Made by a program: the position numbers and the translations under genes. Below are positions 54,342-62,814 of a stretch of DNA of 64,000 nucleotides, in pieces. Origin of the DNA: Pseudomonas sp. FEN (GTDB taxonomy: Bacteria; Pseudomonadota; Gammaproteobacteria; Pseudomonadales; Pseudomonadaceae); assembly GCF_904067045.1 (NCBI RefSeq), contig NZ_CAJFDC010000010.1, positions 124,001-188,000 on the forward strand, in the 5' to 3' direction. Position 1 is the stretch's first letter. Each line of letters begins with the position of its first letter. The notes beneath the pieces were generated by a model. It was given only the letters and a program-made list of their open reading frames with translations, was not told the DNA's origin and did no database searches.

Positions 54342-55151
54342 TTGAACGTCCTGCCTGTGCGCACGGTTTCCCGGATCCTGTTGTCGGCGCTCGCCGTGCT
54401 GGTGGTCTTGCCGGTTTCCGCGGCCCAACTGGTTCGGATCGGCGCCGCGCATTTCCCGCCCTATACCATCCGTCCCGAGCAGGGTGCCGATACCGGCTTG
54501 TTGCCGCAATTGGCCGATGCGCTGAACAAGTTGCAGAGCGACTACCAGTTCACCCTGGTGCCGACGTCGATTCCGCGGCGCTTCGGCGACCTCCAGCAGG
54601 GGCGTACCGATATGGCGATCTTCGAGAATCCGGCCTGGGGCTGGCAGGGGATCCCGCACACCGCGGTCGATATGGGCCTGGAGGATGCCGAGGTGTTTGT
54701 CACCGGGCGTGAGCCAGGTCGCGACGAAAGCTATTTCGCCGATCTCAAGGGCAAGCGCCTGGCACTGTTCAGCGGTTACCACTACGAGTTCGCCAACTTC
54801 AACGCGGATCCCAAGTTCCTGGCCGATACCTATAACGCCACCCTGACCTATTCCCATGACGCCAACCTGCTGATGGTGCTGCGTGGGCGTGCCGATATCG
54901 CCCTGGTGACCCGTTCCTACCTGTTCGATTACCTGATCCGCAACCCGGATGTGGCCAAGGAACTGCTGATTTCCGAGCGGATCGATCAGGTCTATCACCA
55001 CTATGCGATCCTGCGCCCGCAAGCGCCGATCAGTGGCGAGGCGTTTGGCAAGCTGTTGCAACGCCTGCACGATAGTGGCGAGTTGCTGAAGATCTTCCAG
55101 CCTTACCGCATCAAGGTGATGCCGGCGGCCAATGTGGTGGCGGGTCAGTAG
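54342..55151 (+). CDS. Periplasmic solute-binding protein (SBP_bac_3-like)
   Basis: A 269-residue secreted protein. The signal peptide is residues 1–~28 (VSRILLSALAVLVVLPVSA, cleaved before AQLVRIGAA). The domain resembles amino-acid-binding proteins: IGAAHFPPYTIRPEQGADTG, GRTDMAIFENPAW, LKGKRLALFSGYHYEF and LRGRADIALVTRSYLFDYL. The TTG at 54342 follows CTGAGGTG with 9-base spacing and gives a normal signal peptide. An in-frame GTG at 54336 is also possible. The IS5 element ends 41 bases upstream and may have cut off the native promoter. Confidence 0.85.
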   Translation: MNVLPVRTVSRILLSALAVLVVLPVSAAQLVRIGAAHFPPYTIRPEQGADTGLLPQLADALNKLQSDYQFTLVPTSIPRRFGDLQQGRTDMAIFENPAWGWQGIPHTAVDMGLEDAEVFVTGREPGRDESYFADLKGKRLALFSGYHYEFANFNADPKFLADTYNATLTYSHDANLLMVLRGRADIALVTRSYLFDYLIRNPDVAKELLISERIDQVYHHYAILRPQAPISGEAFGKLLQRLHDSGELLKIFQPYRIKVMPAANVVAGQ

Positions 55152-55159
55152 CCAGCCAA

Positions 55160-55183
55160 TGGGAGCGTCGACTGGCGCTCCCA
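55160..55183. terminator. Hairpin after the solute-binding-protein gene
   Basis: TGGGAGCG…CGCTCCCA, 8-bp stem and 8-base loop, 9 bases past the stop. There is no T-tract. Confidence 0.4.
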
Positions 55184-55245
55184 CGGATACACTGTTTCAG
55201 CGCAAAAAATAGCCTCGGGCCCCGCGCCTGTCAGCTGCGCGCAAG

Positions 55246-56025
55246 TCATTTCGGCCCGAGAATTTTCACCAGCTTGTCCGGGCTCGGTGCTCCCTGTTGC
55301 TGTTGCAGGTCACCGTTCTCATCGAGATAGAAAATCGCCGGCGTGGCCGACAGCTCCAGGTCTTCCATCAACTTCATATTGGCATCGAGTTTGGCCTGGA
55401 TCGGTGCCGGGATCTTGTCCAGCGGCTTGAGCGAGCTGCCCTTGCCGGCCTTTTCATGATCATGCAGGGCGCTTTGTGGATCCTTGGCGCTCAACAGCGC
55501 GGCGGACTTGGCCGCGCTGTCCGCGCGGATGATACCGACCATGATGTGCCGTAGTTGCACCTTGCCGGACTCGACCCATGGGCGCGCCTGTTCCCAGAAC
55601 ATGTTGCAGTACGGGCAGTTCGGGTCGCTGAACAGATAAACGATACGTGGTGCATCGGCCTTGCCATCGGCGATCCAATTGCTTTTTTCCATCTGCCCCC
55701 AGACCTGCTTGGCCATCGGCGCATACACCAGCTTCTGCAATGGGGCCTGGCTCAGGTCCTGGCCGTCGGCGTCATACAGGTTGCCGGCGATCACGTGCTT
55801 GCCATCCGGCGTGAGGTATAGCGCCATGCCCCGGTTCTGGTACTGGGCGGCATAGCCGCGCAGGCCATCCGGCGCGTCGAAGCTGCCGATGATCTTGGCG
55901 CCCTTGGCTTCGATGCTCTTGATCGGCGCGGGCAGTTCTTCGGCCTGCAATGCAGGCGCTTGGAGCAGCACCGCGCCCAGCGCGGCGCTCAGGCTCAGGT
56001 TCAGCAGGTGGCGGTTGAAGGGCAT
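55246..56025 (-). CDS. dsbG: Periplasmic disulfide isomerase/chaperone DsbG
   Basis: A 259-residue secreted thioredoxin-fold protein. The signal peptide is ~1–28 (LLNLSLSAALGAVLLQAPALQA). An N-terminal dimerisation domain precedes the active site DPNCPYCNMFWEQARPWV with Cys137 and Cys140. The cis-Pro loop is LSATPAIFYLDENG. The CPYC motif and MFWEQ flank fit DsbG rather than DsbC. It overlaps the dsbE-like gene by 25 bases, in a dsbD–dsbE–dsbG operon. Confidence 0.9.
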   Translation of the reverse strand: MPFNRHLLNLSLSAALGAVLLQAPALQAEELPAPIKSIEAKGAKIIGSFDAPDGLRGYAAQYQNRGMALYLTPDGKHVIAGNLYDADGQDLSQAPLQKLVYAPMAKQVWGQMEKSNWIADGKADAPRIVYLFSDPNCPYCNMFWEQARPWVESGKVQLRHIMVGIIRADSAAKSAALLSAKDPQSALHDHEKAGKGSSLKPLDKIPAPIQAKLDANMKLMEDLELSATPAIFYLDENGDLQQQQGAPSPDKLVKILGPK

Positions 56026-56870
56026 AGCGGTTTCCTTGCAGGGGCCGGTGCGGCCGAGGTGGGTTTGGGCGGACCGAAGTTTTCCAGGGCCCGGGCCAGG
56101 CTGGCCTCGGACAATTCACCCAGGTGAGTGCCGAGCAGGCGACCGTCGGCGCTGTACAACAGGGTCGTGGGCAGGGCCATGGAGCCGACGCTCTGGGCCA
56201 GTTGGCCGGTACCGTCGAACAGTACGTTGTTCAGGTTCAGGCCCTGGGTCATGAGGAAGGTGCTGACGCTCTGCATGCTTTCGGCCTGGTTGACGAACAG
56301 GAAGGTCACGTCCTGGCGTTCGTGCTGGGCCTTTTGCAGCACTGGCATTTCCCGGCGGCACGGCGGGCACCAGGTGGCCCAGAGGTTGATCACCAGCGGG
56401 CCGCCCTGGTAGCTGCTCAACTGCACCGATTGGCCCTGGGCATTGCGCAGGGTCAGTTCCGGCAGGCGCGTGCCTTGTTCATAGAGGGTGCTCGACAGGG
56501 TGGTCAGCAACCAGAATGCCAGGCCGCTGCCCAGGCCAAAGCCCAGTGGCCGGCGCAGCGCCGGGCGTCGCCAGCAGAACAGCGCGCTGCCCAGCAGCAG
56601 CGCCAGCAGCCCCGCCCAGGGCAGGAAGCCGCCATCGCGGATATCGAGCATCTGCAACGGGTCATCGCGAAAGTACGCCCAATAGGCAATGACGAAGCTG
56701 ATCCGCGCCACCAGCAGGCCGAGCATGAACAAGCCGAACAGCACCGACTCCGGGTTTTCACCGCTCCTTTTGGCCACCCGCCAGCCCACCAGCGTCGCCA
56801 GGGCGAGGGCCAGCAGCAGTAACAAGTGGTTGATCGACAGGGCGAAGGTCCCGAGGGTCAGGGTGAGCAT
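56001..56870 (-). CDS. TlpA/DsbE-type thioredoxin with N-terminal membrane domain
   Basis: A 289-residue inner-membrane protein. Four or so helices in residues 1–~128 form a membrane domain (INHLLLLLALALATLVGWRV, SVLFGLFMLGLLVARISFVI), resembling that of Lgt-like proteins. A periplasmic thioredoxin domain with LWATWCPPCRREMPVL follows (Cys168, Cys171), with cis-Pro MALPTTLLYSADGRLLG. Its ATG overlaps the dsbD stop by one base. It corresponds by place to PA2477 (dsbE) of P. aeruginosa, and likely passes electrons from DsbD. Confidence 0.87.
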   Translation of the reverse strand: MLTLTLGTFALSINHLLLLLALALATLVGWRVAKRSGENPESVLFGLFMLGLLVARISFVIAYWAYFRDDPLQMLDIRDGGFLPWAGLLALLLGSALFCWRRPALRRPLGFGLGSGLAFWLLTTLSSTLYEQGTRLPELTLRNAQGQSVQLSSYQGGPLVINLWATWCPPCRREMPVLQKAQHERQDVTFLFVNQAESMQSVSTFLMTQGLNLNNVLFDGTGQLAQSVGSMALPTTLLYSADGRLLGTHLGELSEASLARALENFGPPKPTSAAPAPARKPLCPSTATC

Positions 56871-58615
56871 CAAAGAGCGTCCCGTGTACTGTTCCAGTTC
56901 TGGAGAAAAACCTTGGCGTCGACCTCGCCAGTGATGCGGCTGGCCCGACGTTCCTGGCCGTCGGGCGCGATCCACAGCAGGGTCGGCGGCCCCGGTACCT
57001 GATAGCGGCCCAGCAGCTCGCGGCTGGCGGCATTGTCGTCGGTCACGTCCAGGCGCACCAGTCGTACGTCGCGCAGGGCCGCCTGGACGTCGGCCCGGGA
57101 GAAGACCTGCTGCTCCATGATCTTGCACGACACGCACCAGTCGGCGTAGTAATCCACCAGCAGCCATTGGCCCTGAGCCCGGGCCGCGTCCAGCTCGCGC
57201 TGCAAGGCGGCCGGGTCGTTGACGGTGACGAAGGGCGCATGGGCCGCTGCATTACCATTGGTGGCAGTCGTGCCGGTATACACATGCAACGGTCGCCACA
57301 GCTCGGTACTGCCGCCCGCCGCACCGACCACCAACAGCGTCCCCCAGAGGCCGAGCAGGGCGCCGGCGCAGCCGCTCAGCAAGGCGCCGTGCCCCGGCTG
57401 GCGGGACTGTTGCCAGGCGCAACCGGCAATGATCAGCAACAAGGCGCCCCACAGGCCGATCCACAACGACTCGCTCACCAGCGGACGGATCATCAGCACG
57501 GCGGTGCCAAGGAACAGGAAGCCGAACACCGCCTTGACCCGGTCCATCCAGGCCCCTGGTTTGGGCAGGAAACGGTTGCCCACGGTCACCAGCAGCAACA
57601 GCGGCAAGCCCATGCCGATGCCCATGGTGAACAGCACCAGGCCGCCTTCGACGATATTGCCGCTCTTGGCGATGTAGAGCAGGGCACCGGCCAGGGGCGC
57701 GGTCATGCACGGGCCGACCAGCAGGCCGGAGAGCGCGCCGAGCACCCCGGCACCCACCAGGCTGCCGCCGCGCTGGCGACTGCCGGCCTGTTCCAGGCGA
57801 TCGCGCAGGGCCGCCGGCAATTGCAGTTCGAAGAAGCCGAACATCGGCAGGGCCAGCACCACGAACAGCGCGGCGAAGCTGCCCAGCAGCCAGGGTTGTT
57901 GCAGCAAGGCCTGCAAGTTGCCGCCGAGCAGGGCCGCGAGCATGCCCAGCGCGGCATACACCAGCGCCATGCAGATCACATAGCTGCCGGCCAGGGCAAA
58001 ACCGCGCCGCGCATTGGCGCCGCTACCGACCACCAAGCCGGCGAGGATCGGCAGCATCGGCAACATGCAAGGGGTGAAGGCCAGTAGCAGGCCGAGGCCG
58101 AAGAAGGCCAGCAGGCTCCACCCCAGGGCATTGTGTTGCAGACTGGCGGCCAGGGATTGATCCTGTGCCTGTACCGGGCCTGGAAGCGTGGACACGCGGC
58201 TGTTGTCGCCCAGCTTGACGGCCTGGCTTTGTGGCGGGTAGCACAGGCCGGCGTCGGCGCAGCCTTGCCAGCCGACAGTGAGCGGACCGCTGGCACCCGC
58301 CGGGATCAGCAGTTCAAGCTCGCCGCGATGGACCTGCTGGTCGCCGAAGAACTCGTCGCTGTGCTGCTCGCCCTCGGGCAGTTCGGGTTGCTGGGCGGGG
58401 GGCAGGCCATCGAACTTCAGGCGTTTCTGATAGAGGTAGTAGCCGTCGGCGATCTGCCAGGACAGCCGGGTTTGCCCGGACGGCAGGGTTTCGCTGCTGA
58501 AGGCGAACGCCTGGCCGACGGGTAGGAAGTCCGGCTTTTTCACCGCGAATGGATCGTTGCCGGCCTGGACGAGGCCGGCGAAAAGGACAAAGACAAAGGT
58601 CAACAACCAACGCAT
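56870..58615 (-). CDS. dsbD: Thiol:disulfide interchange protein DsbD
   Basis: A 581-residue inner-membrane protein that carries electrons from cytoplasmic thioredoxin to periplasmic DsbG/E. All three domains are present: an N-terminal immunoglobulin-like domain after a signal peptide, with GCADAGLCYPPQSQ; eight helices with membrane Cys in LAFTPCMLPMLPIL and LLVGPCMTAPLAGAL; and a C-terminal thioredoxin domain with YYADWCVSCKIMEQQVF. It is the first gene of the operon, with a direct-repeat operator 50–66 bases upstream. Confidence 0.94.
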   Translation of the reverse strand: MRWLLTFVFVLFAGLVQAGNDPFAVKKPDFLPVGQAFAFSSETLPSGQTRLSWQIADGYYLYQKRLKFDGLPPAQQPELPEGEQHSDEFFGDQQVHRGELELLIPAGASGPLTVGWQGCADAGLCYPPQSQAVKLGDNSRVSTLPGPVQAQDQSLAASLQHNALGWSLLAFFGLGLLLAFTPCMLPMLPILAGLVVGSGANARRGFALAGSYVICMALVYAALGMLAALLGGNLQALLQQPWLLGSFAALFVVLALPMFGFFELQLPAALRDRLEQAGSRQRGGSLVGAGVLGALSGLLVGPCMTAPLAGALLYIAKSGNIVEGGLVLFTMGIGMGLPLLLLVTVGNRFLPKPGAWMDRVKAVFGFLFLGTAVLMIRPLVSESLWIGLWGALLLIIAGCAWQQSRQPGHGALLSGCAGALLGLWGTLLVVGAAGGSTELWRPLHVYTGTTATNGNAAAHAPFVTVNDPAALQRELDAARAQGQWLLVDYYADWCVSCKIMEQQVFSRADVQAALRDVRLVRLDVTDDNAASRELLGRYQVPGPPTLLWIAPDGQERRASRITGEVDAKVFLQNWNSTRDAL

Positions 58616-58664
58616 AAAAAAACCTTAAAAACCGTAGCGAGTCGAGCTAGCCTGCAAGCAGGCG

Positions 58665-58681
58665 ATTAACCGATCATTAAC
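58665..58681 (+). promoter_or_regulatory. Direct-repeat operator before dsbD
   Basis: ATTAAC-N5-ATTAAC, exact half-sites with 11-base period, as for OmpR/PmrA-type response regulators. It is 50–66 bases before the dsbD ATG. Confidence 0.6.
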
Positions 58682-58889
58682 CCGATCCCATCCCTGGTTA
58701 TATGCGGCCCCTGTCGGAGCCAGCTTGCTCGCGAAAGGGCCCTTGAGGCTGCTAAAAGCTTGGCGGCGGTGCGGCGATCCGGTCAGTACCCACATCAGTT
58801 CGGTGGCGCTTTCAATCTCGTGCTCGAGCTCGGGGCCAGCCTGGTTACCAGCGCCCGCGACGATTAACTACTCTGGATACATTGGCGGC

Positions 58890-58906
58890 ATAATCGTCGC
58901 TTAATC
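58890..58906 (-). promoter_or_regulatory. Direct-repeat operator before the dsbR-like gene
   Basis: The minus strand reads GATTAA-N5-GATTAT, the same half-site and period as the dsbD-side operator, 40–56 bases before the response-regulator ATG. Confidence 0.5.
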
Positions 58907-58945
58907 CACTTGCGTTTCAATCGGCACATTTGCACAGGTGTCCCC

Positions 58946-59626
58946 ATGCACGTACTGGTTTGCGAAGACGACGAACTGATCGCCAGCGGCATCAAGGCCG
59001 GCCTGAGCGCCCAGGGCATGATTGTCGAGCATGTCGCCACCGCCGCGGCCGCGCGCGCCATGTTGCGCGCGGCGGAGTTCGACGTGATGGTGCTCGACCT
59101 CGGCCTGCCCGACGAAGACGGTCTCAAGTTGTTGGCGCAGTTGCGCCAGAAGGGCCTGGAACTGCCGGTGCTGATCCTCACCGCCCGCGACTCGGTCACC
59201 GACCGGGTCGATGGCCTGCAGGCCGGTGCCGACGACTACCTGCTCAAGCCCTTCGACCTGCGTGAACTTTTCGCCCGTCTGCAAACCCTGTTGCGGCGCG
59301 TGGCCGGGCGCAGCGTCAACCTGATCGAACACGGCGCGCTGAGCTACGACCCGAGCAGTCGCGTGACCCTGCTCGGCGGCCAGCCGGTGGACCTCTCGCG
59401 TCGCGAACAGGCGCTGTTGCAGGCCCTGCTGCACAACCGTGGCCGGGTATTGTCCAGTGAGCAACTGAAAGACAGCGTCTACGGCTTCGGCGATGAACTG
59501 GAAAGCAATGCCTTGAACGTGCATATCCACCACCTGCGCCGCAAACTGGGCAATGGCATCGTCGAGACCGTCCGTGGCCTGGGCTATCGCCTGGGACCGG
59601 CGGGTAGCGAGGACAGTCGGGCATGA
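58946..59626 (+). CDS. OmpR-type response regulator (DsbR-like)
   Basis: A 226-residue two-domain regulator. The receiver has the acidic pocket EDDE at 8–10, phospho-acceptor Asp51 (VMVLDLGLPDEDG), the Thr/Ser at LTARDS and Lys101 (YLLKPFDL). The winged-helix DNA-binding domain is at ~125–226 (LSRREQALLQALLHN, HIHHLRRKLG, VRGLGYRLG). It is divergent from dsbD, as the copper-responsive DsbR (PA2479) is in P. aeruginosa; by family it also resembles QseB/PmrA. Its ATG 58946 follows AGGTGTCCCC. Confidence 0.88.
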   Translation: MHVLVCEDDELIASGIKAGLSAQGMIVEHVATAAAARAMLRAAEFDVMVLDLGLPDEDGLKLLAQLRQKGLELPVLILTARDSVTDRVDGLQAGADDYLLKPFDLRELFARLQTLLRRVAGRSVNLIEHGALSYDPSSRVTLLGGQPVDLSRREQALLQALLHNRGRVLSSEQLKDSVYGFGDELESNALNVHIHHLRRKLGNGIVETVRGLGYRLGPAGSEDSRA

Positions 59627-60948
59627 TGAGCCTGCGTTTGCGCCTGAGCCTGACCATCGGCTCGGCGTTCATCCTGATCTGGGCCCTGGCCGCGACCTGG
59701 ATGCTCAGCGACCTGCGTCACCAGATGATGTTTTCCCTCGACCAGCGGCTGGTGGCTTCGGCCCGCATGGTCGCCGGGCTGCTGGAGCAATTGCCACCGA
59801 TCTCGAGCAAGGGCGACGGTACCCATTTCAGCGCCGAACAGCTTAATATTCCCGGTGGCATGGCCTGCCAGGTCAGTTCGCTGCGCGGCGAGATCCTCGC
59901 CCGTAGCCACAACAACCCGGAACAGGCCCTGGAGGACCAGACCGCCGGTTTCCACGACCAGATGATCGACGGCGCGCCCTGGCGCAGCTTCACCCTGGTG
60001 CGTGGCGATGTGCATATCACCACCGCCGACCGCCAGGTGGAACGCGAGGCGCTGAACCTCTCGGTGTTACTGGCGGCCTCGGTGCCGGTCGGCGTGGCCC
60101 TGATGGGCTGCCTGTTCCTGCTCTGGCTGGGCATCGGCCGGGGCCTGGCGCCGCTCAACCGTATGCGCGACGCTTTGATGCGCCGTAGCGCCGATTCCCT
60201 CGAACCCTTGCAGGTACAGCCGTTGCCCCGCGAGTTGCAGCCGTTGCTGGACACCCAGAACCAACTGCTCCAGCGCATCGGCAAGACCATCGAGCGCGAG
60301 CGCCGCCTGACCGGCGATGCCGCCCATGAGCTGCGCAGCCCGCTGACCGCGATCAAGACCCACCTGCAAGTGGCGCGCATGACCGAAGGCGCCGCCCGTG
60401 ACCAGTCCCTGGCCCACGCCGAGGCCGGTGCCGACCGCCTGCACCGGACCCTGGAGCAGTTGCTGTTGCTGGCGCGGGTCGAAGGCAGCCTGTCGTTCGA
60501 TGACGGCGTGCAGTGCAATGCCGAGCAGGTGGCGCGCCTGGCCATCCAGGATTCGGCCAACGGCAACCGTGACCGCATCGCCTTGCACCTGTCGGAGAAC
60601 TACTCCCCGGCACCGCTGGAAATGCCCTCGACCCTGTCCATTGCCGCCTTGCGCAACCTGCTCGACAACGCTCTGCGCCACACTCCTGGCGATGCGCCGG
60701 TGGAATTGAATGTGGAAACCATCGGCAATCGTGTGCGCTTCCAGGTTCGCGACCACGGCCCGGGTATTGCCGCGGACGATCTGCAGCATCTGACCCAGCG
60801 CTTCTGGCGCCACAGCGCGAGCAGCGGTTGCGGCCTGGGGTTGGCGATTGTCAATGCCATCGTCCAGCGCTGTGGCTGCGTCCTGCATTTCGACAGCCGT
60901 CCCGACGGACTGCGGGTCGAGCTGACCATGCCGTTGCAGGTGCTCTGA
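59623..60948 (+). CDS. Sensor histidine kinase (DsbS-like)
   Basis: A 441-residue membrane kinase. Two helices (~10–28 and ~147–170) flank a ~120-residue periplasmic sensor. The phospho-acceptor is His235 in DAAHELRSPLTAIKTHLQV, followed by the N box LRNLLDNALRHTP, G1 DHGPGIAADDL and G2 GCGLGLAIVNAI. It overlaps the regulator gene by 4 bases. By synteny it is the partner of the DsbR-like protein, and the signal is likely copper or thiol stress, inferred from P. aeruginosa DsbS. The periplasmic domain contains one Cys and a few His. Confidence 0.88.
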   Translation: MMSLRLRLSLTIGSAFILIWALAATWMLSDLRHQMMFSLDQRLVASARMVAGLLEQLPPISSKGDGTHFSAEQLNIPGGMACQVSSLRGEILARSHNNPEQALEDQTAGFHDQMIDGAPWRSFTLVRGDVHITTADRQVEREALNLSVLLAASVPVGVALMGCLFLLWLGIGRGLAPLNRMRDALMRRSADSLEPLQVQPLPRELQPLLDTQNQLLQRIGKTIERERRLTGDAAHELRSPLTAIKTHLQVARMTEGAARDQSLAHAEAGADRLHRTLEQLLLLARVEGSLSFDDGVQCNAEQVARLAIQDSANGNRDRIALHLSENYSPAPLEMPSTLSIAALRNLLDNALRHTPGDAPVELNVETIGNRVRFQVRDHGPGIAADDLQHLTQRFWRHSASSGCGLGLAIVNAIVQRCGCVLHFDSRPDGLRVELTMPLQVL

Positions 60949-61084
60949 AACCCATCTCTCGGCGCCTGCTGGCCAGGCCTGGAGCGCTGGCTTCCAGGTC
61001 GCGTCAATGGGCGGCGGATCCAGTTGCGTTCTCTGACATCATCCCGTGCATCTTGATGTGCTATGTCTGCGTCACCAGTGCTCC

Positions 61085-61112
61085 CTTGTAGGAGCAAGCT
61101 TGCTCCTACAAG
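61085..61112. repeat. Perfect 28-base palindrome before the MgtC-like gene
   Basis: Two 14-base arms CTTGTAGGAGCAAG and CTTGCTCCTACAAG meet without a loop, a REP-like GTAGGAGC type. It lies 18 bases before the likely start codon, where it could form a hairpin in the mRNA leader. Confidence 0.7.
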
Positions 61113-61129
61113 GGGCTTGTACCGTAGAT

Positions 61130-61858
61130 ATGAGAGCCTCCATGCAAGCCCTGAACAATATCAACTTCGACTCCCTGATCGACACCTTCGTCAGCCTCAG
61201 CGCCGCCTTCATCCTCGGCGGCCTGATCGGTCTCGAGCGGCAATACCGCCAGCGTACCGCCGGCCTGCGCACCAATGTGCTGGTGGCGGTGGGGGCGGCG
61301 ATCTTCGTCGACATGGCCAACCGCCTGGGCGGCGTCGAAGGCGCGGTGCGGGTGGTCGCCTATGTGGTCTCCGGTATCGGCTTTCTCGGTGCCGGGGTGA
61401 TCATGCGCGAGGAGGGTAATGTCCGTGGCCTGAACACCGCCGCGACCCTCTGGGCCTCGGCGGCGGTCGGCGCCTGCGCCGGTGCCGACCTGATCCTTGA
61501 AGCTCTGCTGGGGACCCTGTTCGTCCTGGCGGCGAACACCCTGCTGCGGCCGATCGTCAACAACATCAACCGTCAGCCGCTGGATGTGGTCTCGGCGGAA
61601 GTGACCAACATCATTTATCTGATTGCCCTGCGCAGCCAGCAGAAGGCCGCGTTGTCCTTGCTGGAGAAAGAGCTGGAGCGCAGCAACTACCCGGCCAGCG
61701 ATGTCGATGTGCGCCCCTTTGGCGACGAAGAGGTGGAAATCGAAGCGACCCTGGCGATCACCTCGGTGGACGGCGACGAACTCGATGCCCTGGTGGCGCG
61801 GCTGTCCACCTCGAGCATGGTGCAGCAGGCGTTCTGGAGCCCGAGTACCACTGATTGA
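61130..61858 (+). CDS. MgtC/SapB-family membrane protein
   Basis: A 242-residue inner-membrane protein with about four or five helices in the first 140 residues. It contains the MgtC family signatures FILGGLIGLERQYRQRTAGL, RTNVLVAVGAAIFV, SGIGFLGAGVIMREEGNVRG and LNTAATLWASAAVG. A soluble ACT-like tail follows (VTNIIYLIAL, EVEIEATLAI). MgtC proteins act in magnesium-limitation survival. ATG 61130 is preferred; a further in-frame ATG at 61142 is possible. Confidence 0.88.
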   Translation: MRASMQALNNINFDSLIDTFVSLSAAFILGGLIGLERQYRQRTAGLRTNVLVAVGAAIFVDMANRLGGVEGAVRVVAYVVSGIGFLGAGVIMREEGNVRGLNTAATLWASAAVGACAGADLILEALLGTLFVLAANTLLRPIVNNINRQPLDVVSAEVTNIIYLIALRSQQKAALSLLEKELERSNYPASDVDVRPFGDEEVEIEATLAITSVDGDELDALVARLSTSSMVQQAFWSPSTTD

Positions 61859-62169
61859 CCAGGATCTCGCCGGCGGTGCCCAGTTGCCGTGGCGGGAGAT
61901 GGGGCGATTGCGGGCTTCCTGGAAACGACGAGTATCTTGGGATTTTCCCTACAGATGCTTCTGAGGTCTCTCGATAAAGTGACCGACCTGGTTCAGCCCT
62001 CACGCCCTGAACGTTACATCCACGGGCCGGCATGGGCTGAGTTCCACCGTTCAGCCACAGCAGAAATTGAGACTTTTCCTATACTGTATTTCGCTTTCCC
62101 TACCTGTTTTTTCGATACAAGCACGTTCCCGTCTCAAGCAGTGGCTGGCGTACTTCTTGAGGATTTGTA
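61859..62169. other. Intergenic region before the LuxR-type regulator
   Basis: 311 bases without a convincing gene and slightly AT-rich near 62080–62130. Several short inverted repeats occur, but no defined operator or promoter pair. Confidence 0.45.
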
Positions 62170-62793
62170 ATGCGCACAGCTCTGATAGTTGACGATCACC
62201 CGTTCATTCGCATGGCCATCAAGGTCTTGCTGGAGAAGGAGGGGTTCGAGGTCGTCGCCGAGGCCGACAATGGCGTCGATGCGGTGCAGCTGGCTCGGGA
62301 GTTGGCGCCCAGCCTGATTGTCATGGACCTCAATATTCCGCGGCTCGATGGCCTGGAAGCGATCAAGCGCCTCAGCGACCTGCAACTGCCGAGCAAGCTG
62401 GTGGTGCTTACCGAACAGGCTCCCGAGTTCTACTCCGAGCGCTGCATGCGCGCCGGCGCCATGGGCTATATCTCCAAGACCGCCGAGTTGGTCGAGCTGC
62501 GCCTGGCGATCCAGGCGGTGATGCTCAACAAGAGTTTCTTTCCGCGCCTGGAAGGGCACGTTCAAGGGCAGGCTGGCGGTGTCTCGGAGCCGGTGCTGAT
62601 CGACAGCCTGAGCAATCGTGAGCTGAGCATCCTGCGCTACATCGCCCGGGGGATGAAAAACAAGGACATCAGTGAACTGATGCTGCTCAGCGACAAGACG
62701 GTCAGCACCTACAAGACCCGCCTGATCGACAAGCTCAACCTGAAATCGGTGGTGGCGCTGGCGGAGTTCGCCAAGCGCAACCAACTGATCTGA
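62170..62793 (+). CDS. NarL/LuxR-type response regulator (BvgA/RocA-like)
   Basis: A 207-residue orphan response regulator. The receiver has DDHP at 8–11, phospho-acceptor Asp53 (LIVMDLNIPRLDG) and Lys (GYISKTAEL). The LuxR-type helix-turn-helix is at ~145–200 (LSNRELSILRYIARGMKNKDISE, LSDKTVSTYKTRLIDKLNLKS). No kinase gene is adjacent in this window. The layout (VLTEQAPEFYSERCMRAGA) is close to BvgA/EvgA/RocA regulators of surface functions. Target genes are unknown. Confidence 0.88.
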   Translation: MRTALIVDDHPFIRMAIKVLLEKEGFEVVAEADNGVDAVQLARELAPSLIVMDLNIPRLDGLEAIKRLSDLQLPSKLVVLTEQAPEFYSERCMRAGAMGYISKTAELVELRLAIQAVMLNKSFFPRLEGHVQGQAGGVSEPVLIDSLSNRELSILRYIARGMKNKDISELMLLSDKTVSTYKTRLIDKLNLKSVVALAEFAKRNQLI

Positions 62794-62814
62794 GGTGCCC
62801 TGGTGGGGCAGTCA

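Larger units (their letters stand above)
58616..58945. other. Divergent promoter region of dsbD and the dsbRS-like pair
   Basis: 330 bases without a gene. It has two 11-base-period direct repeats at each end (58665–58681 and 58890–58906) and a single REP unit around 58706–58735 (GTCGGAGCCAGCTTGCTCGC). Confidence 0.6.
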
